From positions 62,001 through 126,000 of the forward strand of contig NZ_MKKE01000077.1 of assembly GCF_001942305.1 (NCBI RefSeq): a stretch of DNA of 64,000 nucleotides. Reading direction: 5' to 3'. Made by a program: the position numbers and the translations under genes. Shown here in pieces: positions 34,602 to 44,191 of this stretch (positions are counted from its first letter, which is position 1; the number at the start of each line of letters is the position of its first letter). This DNA comes from Saccharomonospora sp. CUA-673 (GTDB lineage Bacteria; Actinomycetota; Actinomycetes; Mycobacteriales; Pseudonocardiaceae). Below the pieces are notes generated by a model. The model was not told the origin of the DNA. It made no database searches and saw only the letters and a program-made list of their open reading frames with translations.

Positions 34602-34607
34602 TATGGT
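34602..34607 (+). promoter_or_regulatory. -10 element of tetR (leaderless)
   Basis: TATGGT is followed by 8 nt and ATG 34616. Spacing again suggests a leaderless mRNA. It fixes the start at 34616 and rules out the longer frame that runs through the operator. Confidence 0.6.
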
Positions 34608-34615
34608 TGGTGGTC

Positions 34616-35251
34616 ATGGTGAACGGGGTCGAACCGCTGCGCGAGCGCTACCAGCGGGAACCGGGACTGCGCGAGCGCAAGAAGCTCGCCGCGATGCGCC
34701 ACATCCAGGACACGGCCGTGCGCCTGTTCGTCGAGCACGGTTTCGCCGCCGTCACCATCGAACGCGTGGCCGCAGAGGCCGAGGTGTCGCCCAGCAGCGT
34801 CTACCGCTACTTCGGCACCAAGGAACACCTCATCCTCTACGACGAGACCGACCCGGTGGGGCTGCGCCGGTTCGACGAGCTCCTCGCCGAACACGAGCCC
34901 GTCGACGCGCTGCGGCGGTTCCTGCGGGAGATCGAGAGCTACGTGCCCGACGACACCGGACAGTTGCGCAGCCGCCTGCACTTCATGCTCACCGAACCGT
35001 CGGTGCGCCGGGTACTCGGCGAGGAGATCGACCAGGTCGAGGCGGTGCTGCGGGAGATGATCGCGGCCCGGACGGGCCTCGAGGCCCACTCGATGCGTGT
35101 GCGTGTGTTCGTGACCGCGATGGTGCGCGGCATCATCGCGGCGGTCGAGTACTGGCACGACACCGGCGCCCGCGAACCGCTGGGCGAGGTGATCGACGAG
35201 GCCGTCACCATGCTCACCGAGGGCCTGTCGTTCCCATCGGTGGCCGGTTGA
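34616..35251 (+). CDS. TetR-family repressor of the divergent ABC exporter
   Basis: The 211-residue regulator has an N-terminal helix-turn-helix (AVRLFVEHGFAAVTIERVAA...VSPSSVYRYFGTKEHLILY) and an all-helical ligand domain. It is divergent from a two-gene ABC exporter. Two matching palindromes lie between the start codons, one over each promoter, so it probably represses both itself and the exporter until a ligand binds. The ligand may be the exported compound; this is inference from the arrangement. Confidence 0.88.
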   Translation: MVNGVEPLRERYQREPGLRERKKLAAMRHIQDTAVRLFVEHGFAAVTIERVAAEAEVSPSSVYRYFGTKEHLILYDETDPVGLRRFDELLAEHEPVDALRRFLREIESYVPDDTGQLRSRLHFMLTEPSVRRVLGEEIDQVEAVLREMIAARTGLEAHSMRVRVFVTAMVRGIIAAVEYWHDTGAREPLGEVIDEAVTMLTEGLSFPSVAG

Positions 35252-35273
35252 GGGCTCCGGGGTGTGCGCGAAG

Positions 35274-35357
35274 TGCCAACACGGGGACGTGGATTGCCAA
35301 CACGGCGGCGTGAGGTGCTGACACGCCCGCGTGAAGTGCTGACACGGCGACACGGCC
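35274..35357. repeat. 21-bp repeats, four units, minus orientation
   Basis: Units start at 35274, 35295, 35316 and 35337. The first two have the TGCCAACACG core, the last two TGCTGACACG. They follow the tetR stop by 23 nt and precede a plus-strand gene, so this array is downstream of one gene only. Confidence 0.85.
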
Positions 35358-35423
35358 ACCTGGCGGAGGCGCCGCGGCGTCGTTCTCGGTACGTTGCTCT
35401 CGGCTCCGGGCGGGGGTGATGGG

Positions 35424-37124
35424 GTGTTCGCCGTAATCGCGGTGATCGCACTGTGGATGTGTGTCGCGGTGCTGCTCGTCGTCGGCTGGCGTCGATTCGC
35501 CGTCGAACGCGGCTGGCGGATCGCGGCGCTCGTCGCGGCGACGGCCGTCGCGGCCGTGCACCAGCTCGTCTACCGAACCGTGCCCGACGAGGCGCACGTC
35601 GGCTTCCGCTACGCCCGCAACATCGCCGACGGGTACGGCGCCGTCTTCAACCCCGGCGAGTACGTCGAGGGCTACACCGACTTCGCGTGGCTCGTGCTGC
35701 TCGGGCTCGGGCGCGCCCTGACGGGCGGTGAGGTCGAGACGATCGCCGTCGTCCTCGGCGTCGCGTGCGTGCTGCTGACGGTGCTCGTCGTGTACGCCCT
35801 CACCGGTCGGATCCTGCGCGGCACCGATCCGGCGTTCGCCGTCGCGGCCGCCGCGGTCACGGCGGGCGTCGGCTCGCTGGCCGCCTACGGGCCCTCCGGA
35901 CTGTCGACGCCGCTGTTCGTGCTGCTCGTCCTCGCGCTGGTGTACGCGCTGGTGAACGGCAACCCCGTGCTGGCGGGGGTCGTCGCGGCGCTGGCGGTGA
36001 TGACGCGGCTCGACGGACTCGTCGTCGCGGTCGTCGCCGGAGCCTGGCTGGTGGCCGTCGCGGCGAGCAGGCGGGTGTCGTGGTCGGCGCCCGCGGTGTA
36101 CCTGCTGGGTGCGGCCGTCCTGCTCGTGCCGTGGCTGGCGTGGCGCATGACCTACTACGGCGAACTCGTGCCGACCGCCGTCGTCGCGGGCCTCTCGGCC
36201 GGCAGCGACAGCGTGCTGGGCCGGCTCGACGAGGGCTGGACCTACGTCGTCGACTTCGCCCTGACGTACCAGGCGTTCCTGATCGTGGCCGCGGTCGCGA
36301 TCGGCGTGCTCAGCTATCGGCGCGGACCCGGCGCGCGCTACGTGTGGCTGCTGCTGTGGCTGGCGATCGCCGAGGCGCTGTTCGTGATCGTCGCCGGCGG
36401 TCCGACGCTGCCCGCGTGGGGCCAGCTGGCGCCCGTGCCCGTGCTGCTGGCCGTGGCCGCGGCGAGCGGGTTCGCATTCGCTGCGGCGGGAGTGCGGGAC
36501 GGTGTCGACGATGCCGAGGCCGAGGACGTGCGGGCCGGGCGTTCCGGGGCCGGAGCTTCGGGAGCTTCGGTTTCAGGGAGGTCGGACTCGGGGCCGGAAC
36601 GCGCGACGGCGCCGGCGGCCGGGCGTGGGGTGGCGCTCGTCGCGGTGGCGCTCACCGGACTGTCGCTGGGTCTGAGCCTCACGCGGATGGCCCCGGTCAT
36701 GCACGAGCTGCGCGACGTCACCGACGAGCTCACCGACATCGGTGCGTGGCTGGGGGAGCACCTGCCGGCGGGGACGGCGGTGAGCGCGATGCCGGCGGGG
36801 GCGCTGTCGGCGGCGGCCGGGTCGGAGCTGTTCATCGTCGACCCGAGCGGCACGACCGACGACCATCTGGCCCGCAACCCGCAGGACCACGCGTACGTCG
36901 TGGGCAGCCGCATGCCCGCGGTGGTCGTCGACCTGGCGGGCGGCTACCTGCCCGAGCGCACCTGCGAGATCCGCACCGAGTACGCCGGCCCGTACGAGGT
37001 CGTCCCGTTCCGGGCCGCCGCCGAGGGCGAACGCTGGGTGGAGCTCTACCTGAGCCGCCCCTTGGCAGCCCAACTCACGGAGACCCTCTCCGCCCACCCC
37101 CACTTCACCGCCCACCCCTGCTGA
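35424..37124 (+). CDS. AftB-like GT-C glycosyltransferase (1 of 4)
   Basis: A 566-residue polytopic protein with about eleven helices. The first outer loop carries DEAHVGFRYARNIADG and then VFNPGEYVEGYTDFAW, the DDA..I..R..N...G.G..N.GE.V..YT pattern of AftB-type arabinofuranosyltransferases. Enzymes of this kind use decaprenyl-phospho-arabinose outside the membrane. A charged linker interrupts the late helices, and the last ~110 residues form a soluble domain. GTG 35424 has GGGGGTGA upstream; TTG 35394 is less likely. Acceptor unknown. Confidence 0.7.
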   Translation: MFAVIAVIALWMCVAVLLVVGWRRFAVERGWRIAALVAATAVAAVHQLVYRTVPDEAHVGFRYARNIADGYGAVFNPGEYVEGYTDFAWLVLLGLGRALTGGEVETIAVVLGVACVLLTVLVVYALTGRILRGTDPAFAVAAAAVTAGVGSLAAYGPSGLSTPLFVLLVLALVYALVNGNPVLAGVVAALAVMTRLDGLVVAVVAGAWLVAVAASRRVSWSAPAVYLLGAAVLLVPWLAWRMTYYGELVPTAVVAGLSAGSDSVLGRLDEGWTYVVDFALTYQAFLIVAAVAIGVLSYRRGPGARYVWLLLWLAIAEALFVIVAGGPTLPAWGQLAPVPVLLAVAAASGFAFAAAGVRDGVDDAEAEDVRAGRSGAGASGASVSGRSDSGPERATAPAAGRGVALVAVALTGLSLGLSLTRMAPVMHELRDVTDELTDIGAWLGEHLPAGTAVSAMPAGALSAAAGSELFIVDPSGTTDDHLARNPQDHAYVVGSRMPAVVVDLAGGYLPERTCEIRTEYAGPYEVVPFRAAAEGERWVELYLSRPLAAQLTETLSAHPHFTAHPC

Positions 37125-37142
37125 GGTGGGCCCTCGGGGGCG

Positions 37143-37961
37143 TCAGAACCAGCGTTCGAGGACTTGGGCCACGCCGTCCTCGTGGTGGGGTGCGGTGACC
37201 TCGTCGGCGATGTCGAGGACGGTGGGGTGGGCGTTGGCGACGGCGACGCCGTGGCCGGCCCAGCGGATCATCTCGACGTCGTTGGGCATGTCGCCGAACG
37301 CGATCGTGTCGTCGGCGCCCAGGCCGAACCGCGCGGCGACGCCCGACAGGCCGGTGGCCTTCGTGACCCCGTGCGCGGCCAGTTCGATGAGCCCGCCGCC
37401 GGTGGAGAACGTGATGTCGACGTGCGCGTCGAGCACCTGGCGGGCGGCCTGCGCCATCGCCGCCGACGTCATGTTCGGGTGGCTGACCAGGAGTTTCACG
37501 GCGGGAAGGCCGACGACCTCGGCGCGCGCGGACCGCGTTCCCTCGCCGCCGTCGCCCCACGGGTTGTGATAGCCGGTCTCGATCACGAAGGTCTCGACGT
37601 CCGTGTCGTGGGCGCGGGTGCCGACGCGTTCGGCGGCCAGGTGACAGCCGGGCAGCACGGATTCGAGCGCGTCGGCGGCCATGGCGAGCTCGTCGGGCTG
37701 CAGCAGTCCGTGCACGTCGACGACCCGGTCGGCGCCGATGTCGTAGAGCACCGCGCCGTTGGCGCACACCGCGTAGCCCTCGAGGCCGGCCTGTTCGGCG
37801 ACCTGCGGGATCCACCGCGGCGGCCTGCCGGACACGAGCACCACCGGCACGCCCGCGCCGACCGCGCTGTCGACGACGTCGACGGTGCGCGCGCTCAGGT
37901 GGGTGTGCGTCGACAGCAGGGTGCCGTCGACGTCGGACGCGATCAGACTCGGTTTCTCCAC
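37143..37961 (-). CDS. Cof-type HAD hydrolase
   Basis: The 272-residue phosphatase has HAD motif I ASDVDGTLLS (nucleophile Asp), motif II VVLVSGRPP, the motif III Lys in VTKATGL and motif IV FGDMPNDVEMI. A C2-type cap lies between them, as in the Cof/YidA group, which dephosphorylates sugar phosphates or similar. GTG 37961 is chosen as it starts at the first strand. The neighbour of glf in mycobacteria (Rv3813c) is of the same family, so the position is conserved. Confidence 0.88.
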   Translation of the reverse strand: MEKPSLIASDVDGTLLSTHTHLSARTVDVVDSAVGAGVPVVLVSGRPPRWIPQVAEQAGLEGYAVCANGAVLYDIGADRVVDVHGLLQPDELAMAADALESVLPGCHLAAERVGTRAHDTDVETFVIETGYHNPWGDGGEGTRSARAEVVGLPAVKLLVSHPNMTSAAMAQAARQVLDAHVDITFSTGGGLIELAAHGVTKATGLSGVAARFGLGADDTIAFGDMPNDVEMIRWAGHGVAVANAHPTVLDIADEVTAPHHEDGVAQVLERWF

Positions 37962-38089
37962 GTCGTCCAGTGTCCCAGAGCGTGTCGCGACGCCCCGCGT
38001 GTTCCGCGTGACACCGAGTCGAACGCCTGGTGGCGACACGCCGGCCGGTACTCGACGTGGGCATGGGCGACAGCGGGGGCGCACACCGA

Positions 38090-38095
38090 TAGCGT
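38090..38095 (+). promoter_or_regulatory. -10 element of the LLM-type oxidoreductase gene (leaderless)
   Basis: TAGCGT is followed by 8 nt and GTG 38104, with no ribosome binding site between. Confidence 0.6.
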
Positions 38096-38103
38096 GTGGC
38101 GCC

Positions 38104-39012
38104 GTGCGCGTTGGCATTGTGATTCTCCCGGAGGACCGCTGGTGGGCGGCCGAGCCGAAATGGCGGGCCGCGGAGGAGTACGGGTTCGACCACGCCTGGA
38201 CCTACGACCACCTGGGGTGGCGGAACCTCGTCGACGGGCCGTGGTTCGGGGCCGTGCCGACGTTGTCGGCGGCGGCGATGGTGACCTCGCGGATCGGCCT
38301 CGGCACGTTCGTGACCTCGCCGAACTTCCGGCATCCGCTGACGTTGATGCGCGAGGCGATCACGCTCGACGACCTCGCCGACGGACGTCTGCTGCTCGGG
38401 ATCGGCGCGGGCGGCACGGGCTACGACACGACGGTGTTCGGCGAACCGGAGCTGACCCCGAAGGAGCGGGCGGACCGGTTCGTGGAGTTCACGACGACCC
38501 TCGACGGGCTGCTGCGTGAGGACCGTCACGAGCATTCCGGCGAGTACTACGCGGTGCGCGGCGGGCGGAACCTGCCCGGCGCGGTGCAGCATCCGCGGCC
38601 GCCGTTCGTGCTGGCCGCCAACGGCAGGCGAATGGTCCGATTCGCCGCCCGCACCGGTGACGCCTGGCTGACCACGGGGCGAAACTCGGAGGAACTCGAG
38701 GATTGGTGGCAGGGCGTGGCCGAGCTGTCGGCCCGCTTCGACGACGACGTCGCCGCCGCGGAGCGCGATCCGGCGACCGTGGACAAGTACCTCAGCCTCG
38801 ACGCCGCGCCGGTGTACTCGCTGACCAGCAAGGAGGCGTTCGCCGACGCCGCGGGCCGGGCCGCTGACCTGGGGTTCACCGACATCGTCGTGCACTGGCC
38901 GCGCAGCGGGAGCCCGTACGAGGGGCGGGAGATCGTCCTGGAACAGGTCGTCGACGAGGTCCTGCCGGGGCTCCAGAACCGCCCGCCGTCGGAGACTGAC
39001 CCGAACGGGTGA
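38104..39012 (+). CDS. LLM-class flavin (probably F420)-dependent oxidoreductase
   Basis: A 302-residue TIM-barrel enzyme of the luciferase-like superfamily. It starts VRVGIVILPED. It has WTYDHLGWRN (His near the cofactor), SRIGLGTFVTSPNFRHP and DLADGRLLLGIGAGGTGYD, the usual LLM blocks, and HPRPPFVLAANGRRMV near the middle. Actinomycetes use many such enzymes with coenzyme F420. The substrate is not evident. The gene is divergent from the HAD gene, about 140 bp between starts. Confidence 0.82.
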   Translation: MRVGIVILPEDRWWAAEPKWRAAEEYGFDHAWTYDHLGWRNLVDGPWFGAVPTLSAAAMVTSRIGLGTFVTSPNFRHPLTLMREAITLDDLADGRLLLGIGAGGTGYDTTVFGEPELTPKERADRFVEFTTTLDGLLREDRHEHSGEYYAVRGGRNLPGAVQHPRPPFVLAANGRRMVRFAARTGDAWLTTGRNSEELEDWWQGVAELSARFDDDVAAAERDPATVDKYLSLDAAPVYSLTSKEAFADAAGRAADLGFTDIVVHWPRSGSPYEGREIVLEQVVDEVLPGLQNRPPSETDPNG

Positions 39013-39238
39013 CACGGGGAACCGGCCGCCGGGGCCGGTGCGTCGGTCCTGACGTACGCGGGGCGTTCTGCGTGCGGGATGACCGGCGGATGTGTGGACC
39101 GTGTGAGCCGCCTCGCCGATCATTCGGGGGTGCTGGATGGTGTGCATCCGTGCGGCGAGGTCGGCGCGAAACGTCGGGGAACGTCATGCAAGGAATGACG
39201 TGAGGGAGCCTCGCCGCACGGGTGCCGCAGCGCGTCGG
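39013..39238. other. Region upstream of glf with two palindromes
   Basis: GGATG-gtgtg-CATCC lies near 39132 and ACGTCAT-gcaagga-ATGACGT at 39181-39201. The second ends about 38 nt before the glf -10 hexamer, a place where an activator or repressor could bind. No gene is seen here. Confidence 0.45.
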
Positions 39239-39244
39239 TAGCCT
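39239..39244 (+). promoter_or_regulatory. -10 element of glf (leaderless)
   Basis: TAGCCT is followed by 8 nt and GTG 39253. It probably drives glf, the PAP2 gene, ubiA and aftA as one operon. Confidence 0.65.
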
Positions 39245-39252
39245 TTTGCACC

Positions 39253-40481
39253 GTGAGCGCGCTTACCGAAACTCCCAGCAACGGAAATGCCGGTTTCGAG
39301 GGTTATGACCTCGTCGTGGTCGGCTCCGGGTTCTTCGGCCTGACCGTGGCCGAACGTGTCGCCAGCCAGCTCGACAAACGTGTCCTCGTGCTCGAGCGCA
39401 GGCACCACATCGGCGGCAACGCCTATTCCGAGCCGGAGCCCGAGACCGGTATCGAGGTGCACACCTACGGCGCCCACCTGTTCCACACCTCCAACAAGCG
39501 CGTGTGGGACTACGTCAACCAGTTCACGGACTTCACGGACTACCAACACCGGGTCTTCGCGAAGTACCAGGGGCAGGTTTACAGCTTCCCGATGAACCTG
39601 GGACTGATCAATCAGTTCTTCGGCAAGTCGCATTCGCCGGACGAAGCGCGCGAACTCATCGCCGAGCAGGCCAGTGAAATCGACACCAAGGAAGCGCAGA
39701 ACCTCGAGGAAAAGGCGATCTCGCTGATCGGCCGTCCGCTGTACGAGGCGTTTGTTCGCGGCTACACGGCCAAGCAGTGGCAGACCGACCCGAAGGAACT
39801 GCCCGCGGCCAACATCACGCGGCTTCCGGTGCGCTACACGTTCAACAACCGCTACTTCAACGACACCTACGAGGGCCTGCCGGTCGACGGCTACACCGCG
39901 TGGCTCGAGAAGATGGCCGAGCACCCGAACATCGAGGTGCGCCTGAACGTCGACTACTTCGACGTGCGCGACCGGATCCCCGCGGGCACGCCGACCGTCT
40001 ACACCGGACCGCTGGACCTCTACTTCGACTATTCCGAGGGCCGGCTCGGCTGGCGCACGCTCGATTTCGATTCCGAGGTCGTGCCCACCGGCGACTACCA
40101 GGCACCCCGGTCATGAACTACAACGACGAGGACGTGCCCTACACCCGGATCCACGAGTTCCGGCATTTCCACCCCGAGCGCGAGGACCGTTACCCGAAGG
40201 ACAAGACGGTCATCGTGCGCGAGTACTCGCGGTTCGCCAAGGAGGACGACGAGCCGTACTACCCGATCAACACGCCGGACGACCGGGAGAAGCTCGAGAG
40301 CTACCGCGAGCTCGCCAAGGCCGAGGCCAAGGATCGGAACGTGCTCTTCGGCGGCCGCCTCGGCACCTACAAGTACCTCGACATGCACATGGCCATCGGG
40401 TCGGCGCTGTCGATGTTCGACAACAAGATCGCGCCGCACCTGACCGACGGCGCCCCCTTGGACGGTTCGATCGATGCTTGA
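39253..40481 (+). CDS. glf: UDP-galactopyranose mutase (frame broken near 40104)
   Basis: About 409 residues after repair. The flavoenzyme turns UDP-galactopyranose into UDP-galactofuranose, the donor for galactan. Motifs: FAD Rossmann VVVGSGFFGLTVAERV, RRHHIGGNAY, HTYGAHLFHTS and, after the break, MNYNDEDVPYTRIHEFRHF and GRLGTYKYLDMHMAIGSAL. One G is missing from a GGG run at 40102-40104 (CCAGGCACC should read CCAGGGCACC), which restores GDYQGTPVMNY. The stop overlaps the start of the PAP2 gene. First gene of the glf-PAP2-ubiA-aftA operon. Confidence 0.95.
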
Positions 40482-41097
40482 GAAGGACCCCGCCGTGACG
40501 ACCGCGCCCGGTACGCCGGGTGCACCGGTGCACGCGAACGACGCCAGCGCCGTCGAGAACAAGGCCGCTGACAACACGGCCGCACTCACCACCCCGCCGG
40601 AGGGTGAGATCGCGGTGCTGGCGGCCGTGCAGGAGCGCATCACGACGCCGACGACGGTGAAGATCGCGCGCGGCATGTCCCACTTCGGCGAGCACAGCGC
40701 CGGGTGGTTCGGGCTCGCGCTGGTCGGCGCCGGGATCGACAAGCAGCGACGCAAGGACTGGCTGACCGCCGCCGCCGGCATCGTGGGCGCCCACGCGGCG
40801 TCGATCGCCGTCAAGCGCGTCGTGCGCAGGCCGCGTCCCGACCACCCGAGCGTGCAGGTCGGGGTCGGCACGCCGAGCAAGCTCAGCTTCCCGTCGTCGC
40901 ACGCCACGTCGACGACCGCGGCGGCCGTCCTCTACTCGGGCCTGCTCGGGCGCAACGTCGTCCCGGCGGTCGTGCCGCCGATGCTCGCCTCGCGCCTGGT
41001 GCTCGGCGTGCACTACCCCACGGACGTGCTCGCGGGCGCCGCGCTCGGCGGCGCCGTCGGCGGGCTGCTGCGGCGCAGGCTGAAGCGCAAGCGCTGA
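40474..41097 (+). CDS. PAP2-family phosphatase, probable decaprenylphosphoryl-phosphoribose phosphatase
   Basis: The 207-residue membrane protein carries the PAP2 signature in order: KRVVRRPRPDHP, then PSSHATSTTAAA, then SRLVLGVHYPTDVLAGA with the catalytic His. The N-terminal ~45 residues are a soluble extension. Its homologue Rv3807c, next to ubiA, removes the 5-phosphate from decaprenylphosphoryl-5-phosphoribose (UbiA product) before epimerisation. ATG 40474 overlaps the glf stop, and ubiA follows 29 nt later, giving the same order as in mycobacteria. Confidence 0.85.
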   Translation: MLEKDPAVTTAPGTPGAPVHANDASAVENKAADNTAALTTPPEGEIAVLAAVQERITTPTTVKIARGMSHFGEHSAGWFGLALVGAGIDKQRRKDWLTAAAGIVGAHAASIAVKRVVRRPRPDHPSVQVGVGTPSKLSFPSSHATSTTAAAVLYSGLLGRNVVPAVVPPMLASRLVLGVHYPTDVLAGAALGGAVGGLLRRRLKRKR

Positions 41098-41126
41098 CCC
41101 CGAGAGCGGAGCTGACGGAGCTGACC

Positions 41127-42077
41127 ATGAGCGAGACCACCCACGAGGCCGAGGCAGGCGAGACGAGCGTGTCGAGCGAACAGACGGCCGGCCAGGCTGC
41201 CGGCGGAAACCTCGTGACCGGACTGCTGAAGACGGCACGGCCGCGGCAGTGGGTCAAGAACGTCCTGGTGCTGGCCGCGCCGTTCACGGCGGGCGAGATC
41301 GCGAGCGGCGGCGTCCTGGTGGACGCGCTCATCGCGTTCGCGGCGTTCTCGCTCGTCGCCTCGGCGGTGTACCTGGTCAACGACGCCATCGACGTCGAGG
41401 CCGACCGCGCGCACCCCACCAAGTGCAAGCGGCCCATCGCCGCGGGCATCGTGCCCGTCCCGGCGGCCTACGTGGCCTCGGTGGTGTTCTTCCTCGCCGG
41501 CTGCGGACTCGGTTTCCTCGCATCGTGGCAGCTCAGCGTGGTGCTCGTGGTCTACATGGCGGTGCAGCTGGGCTACTGCTTCGGGCTCAAGCACCAGCCG
41601 GTGGTCGACCTGGCCATCGTCGGCTCGGGCTTCCTGATGCGCGTCATCGCCGGCGGTGTCGCCACCGGCATCGCGCTGTCGCAGTGGTTCCTGCTGGTGA
41701 CCGCGTTCGGCTCGCTGTTCATGGTCGCCGGCAAGCGCTACGCCGAGGTGATGCTCTTCGAGCGCACCGGCGCGAAGATCCGCTCGTCGCTGAAGAAGTA
41801 CTCGGCGAGCTACCTGCGGTTCGTGTGGGCCACCTCCGCCGCGATCCTGATCATGTCGTACTCGCTGTGGGCCTTCGAGCAGCAGCAGGCGGTGTCGGAG
41901 GGCATGGCGTGGAGCGTCATCTCGCTGGTGCCGTTCGTGGTGGCCGTGCTGCGCTACGCCGTCGACGTCGACAGCGGCAACGCCGGCGCGCCCGACGAGA
42001 TCGCGCTGAGCGACAGGGTGCTGCAGGTGCTCGGCGGATCGTGGGTCGTGCTCCTCGTCATCGGCTTCTACCTCTGA
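41127..42077 (+). CDS. ubiA: Decaprenyl-phosphate phosphoribosyltransferase
   Basis: The 316-residue polytopic enzyme has the two Asp-rich loops of the UbiA superfamily: NDAIDVEADRAHPTKCKRPIA and, later, the shorter DxxD-type loop near KRYAEVMLFE. ARPRQWVKNVLVLAAP at the start is typical of the DPPR synthase subgroup. It joins phosphoribosyl diphosphate and decaprenyl phosphate, the first step of decaprenyl-phospho-arabinose synthesis. The surrounding glf, PAP2 and aftA genes support this. ATG 41127 was chosen because it follows GGAGCTGACGGAG. Confidence 0.92.
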   Translation: MSETTHEAEAGETSVSSEQTAGQAAGGNLVTGLLKTARPRQWVKNVLVLAAPFTAGEIASGGVLVDALIAFAAFSLVASAVYLVNDAIDVEADRAHPTKCKRPIAAGIVPVPAAYVASVVFFLAGCGLGFLASWQLSVVLVVYMAVQLGYCFGLKHQPVVDLAIVGSGFLMRVIAGGVATGIALSQWFLLVTAFGSLFMVAGKRYAEVMLFERTGAKIRSSLKKYSASYLRFVWATSAAILIMSYSLWAFEQQQAVSEGMAWSVISLVPFVVAVLRYAVDVDSGNAGAPDEIALSDRVLQVLGGSWVVLLVIGFYL

Positions 42078-42090
42078 GCCCCGGCCGCGC

Positions 42091-44183
42091 GTGAGCTCCG
42101 AGATGGACGACACCACCGTGCCGCCCACCACCCGCACCCGCGCGTACGAGGGCGGGTCCACGCACCCGGTGATCCGCGGTCCGCGGTTCGGCGCGGGCCG
42201 GACGGCCGTCGACCTCGTCGCCGCCGTCGTGGGCGCGCTCGTGCTCAGCATGGCGATCCAGTTCGTCATCGCCAAGGGCCCGACCCTCGTGCCCGACACG
42301 CACGTTCCCGACGCCGCCCTGGCCCTGCTGGCCACGGGCCTGATCGGGTGCCTCATCGGCGGTCTCGTCGTGCGGCGGGTGCGGACGGCTCCAGGCTGGG
42401 TGCGGTTCGTCGGCGCCACCGGCGGACTCGCCGCGCTCGCCACGTTCGCGCTCGCGCTGCCGCTGCTGGCCACCCGTCACTACCTGGGTGGCACGCGCGG
42501 CGACAACGAGTTCCGCCTGCGCTACTTCGAGCGCATGACCTCCGGTGCCGGGCTCGCCGACTTCAACTACGAGGGCCTGCCGCCGTTCTACCCGGCGGGC
42601 TGGTTCTGGCTCGGCGGCCGCTTCGCCAACCTCGCCGGGATGCAGGGCTGGGAGGCCTACAAGCCGTTCTCGATCGCCACGATGGCCGTCACCGCCGCGG
42701 TGACGTTCGTGCTGTGGCGACTCGTGGTCAGCGGCCGCATCGCCGTGCTGGCGAGCCTCGCGACGCTCGTGATGGGGCTGCACGTGCCCGCCGTCGGCGA
42801 GCCGTACGCCTGGCCGACCACGGCCTGGCTGCTGCCCGTCCTGGTGCTGACGTGGACGTGCCTGCGCCGTTCCGGCGGGCCGCTGTGGCCGTTCGTGCTC
42901 GTCGGCGTCTACCTCGGCGTGTGCGCGATGACGTACACGCTGCACCTCGTGTTCGCCGCGCTCGTCGTCGTGGTGCTGGCCGTCGTGGCCGGTGTGCTGG
43001 CGGTCCGCGAGGGCGGAGATCGCGGCTCCGTGGTGCGGGGTCTGGCCGGCCGGGTGGCCGTCGTCGCCGGGGTGTCGGCGGCGCTGATGCTCGTCGTGTG
43101 GGCGCCGTACCTGTTCGGCGGCGGGATCGGCGCGAAGAACGTCGCCGCCCAGTACCTGCCCGCGGCCAGCGCCTACTTCCCGACGCCGTTCACGCCCAGC
43201 GGACCGGTGGGCATCCTGTGCCTGGCCGGCCTCGTGTGGGCCGTCGCGCGGCTGCGCTCGAGCCGCGTCGCGGTGGTCGTCGTCGTGACCGTCGCGGCCG
43301 TCTACGTCTGGTACGTCCTGTCGACGCTGGCGCTGGCGTTCGACACGACCCTGCTGGCGTTCCGGTTCAACGTGACCGTCAACGTCACCCTCGCCATCGC
43401 CGGCGTCTTCGCCGCGTCGAGGTGTTCCGGTGGGCGCTGCGCCGGGCCGAGGAGCGGGTCGCCGAGCGCAGGGCGGCCGCGGAGCGGGCCGAGGCTGCGG
43501 ATGCCGAGTCCGGGGCTGCCGCTGTCGGTGGGGATGCCGGTGCGCAGGTCGAGGAGCAGGGTGTCGAGTGGCGGCGGCGGATCGTCGCCGTCGGTATGGT
43601 CGTCGCGATCGGCATGACGGTCGCGGTGTTCCAGGAGTCCATGCGCGGTCCGATGTCCGGCGGCATCGAGCACGCCATGACCAGCTACTTCGACAACGGC
43701 CGCACTCCCGAGAGCCGGCACCACGTCCCCGGCGAGGAGGAGGACGAGGGGATCTGGAGCGGGCAGTTGCTCGCGACGATCGACGAACTCGGCACCGGCG
43801 TGCCCGAGCGGGAGACCATCCTGTCGGAACAGCACCACATGAAGGTGTTCCGGCCGTTCTGGGTGTTCCACGACCACCGGCCGCACTACACGAATCCGTT
43901 GTCGCAGCACGCACAGCGGGCCGCGGAGATCGACACGTGGGCCGAGGCGTCCGACCCGGAGCAGTTGTACGAGCGGATGCACGACGGTCCGTACCGGGCC
44001 CCGACGATGCTCGTGCTGGAGAAGGGCCCGGAGGGCAACTACTTCTACACGGTCAAGTACAGCACCTTCCCGCGGAAGGTCGCCTCGCTCGGCCGCCCCG
44101 TCACGTTCGACCCGTCCCTGTTCGACTCCCCCCGCTTCGAAACCCGTGACGTAGGCCCCTACGTGGTAATCGCCGTCCGCTGA
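42091..44183 (+). CDS. aftA: Galactan 5-O-arabinofuranosyltransferase AftA (frame broken near 43420)
   Basis: About 697 residues after repair. A GT-C enzyme with about eleven helices and a C-terminal outer domain. The first loop has GGTRGDNEFRLRYFERM, the acidic DNEF segment of AftA. It transfers the first arabinose residues from decaprenyl-phospho-arabinose to galactan. The break at about 43420 falls where AGVFAAS meets VEVFRWALRRAEE and fits one missing base. Near it lies an unusual Glu/Ala/Arg-rich insert of about 45 residues between late helices. GTG 42091 or ATG 42103 could be the start. Confidence 0.88.
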
Positions 44184-44191
44184 CCCGAACC

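Noticed and set aside
39253..40481. Programmed ribosomal frameshifting in glf, pheA and others
   Set aside because: The breaks fall at different places in each family, without slippery heptamers or downstream pseudoknots, and relatives do not need them. One-base sequencing deletions explain all.
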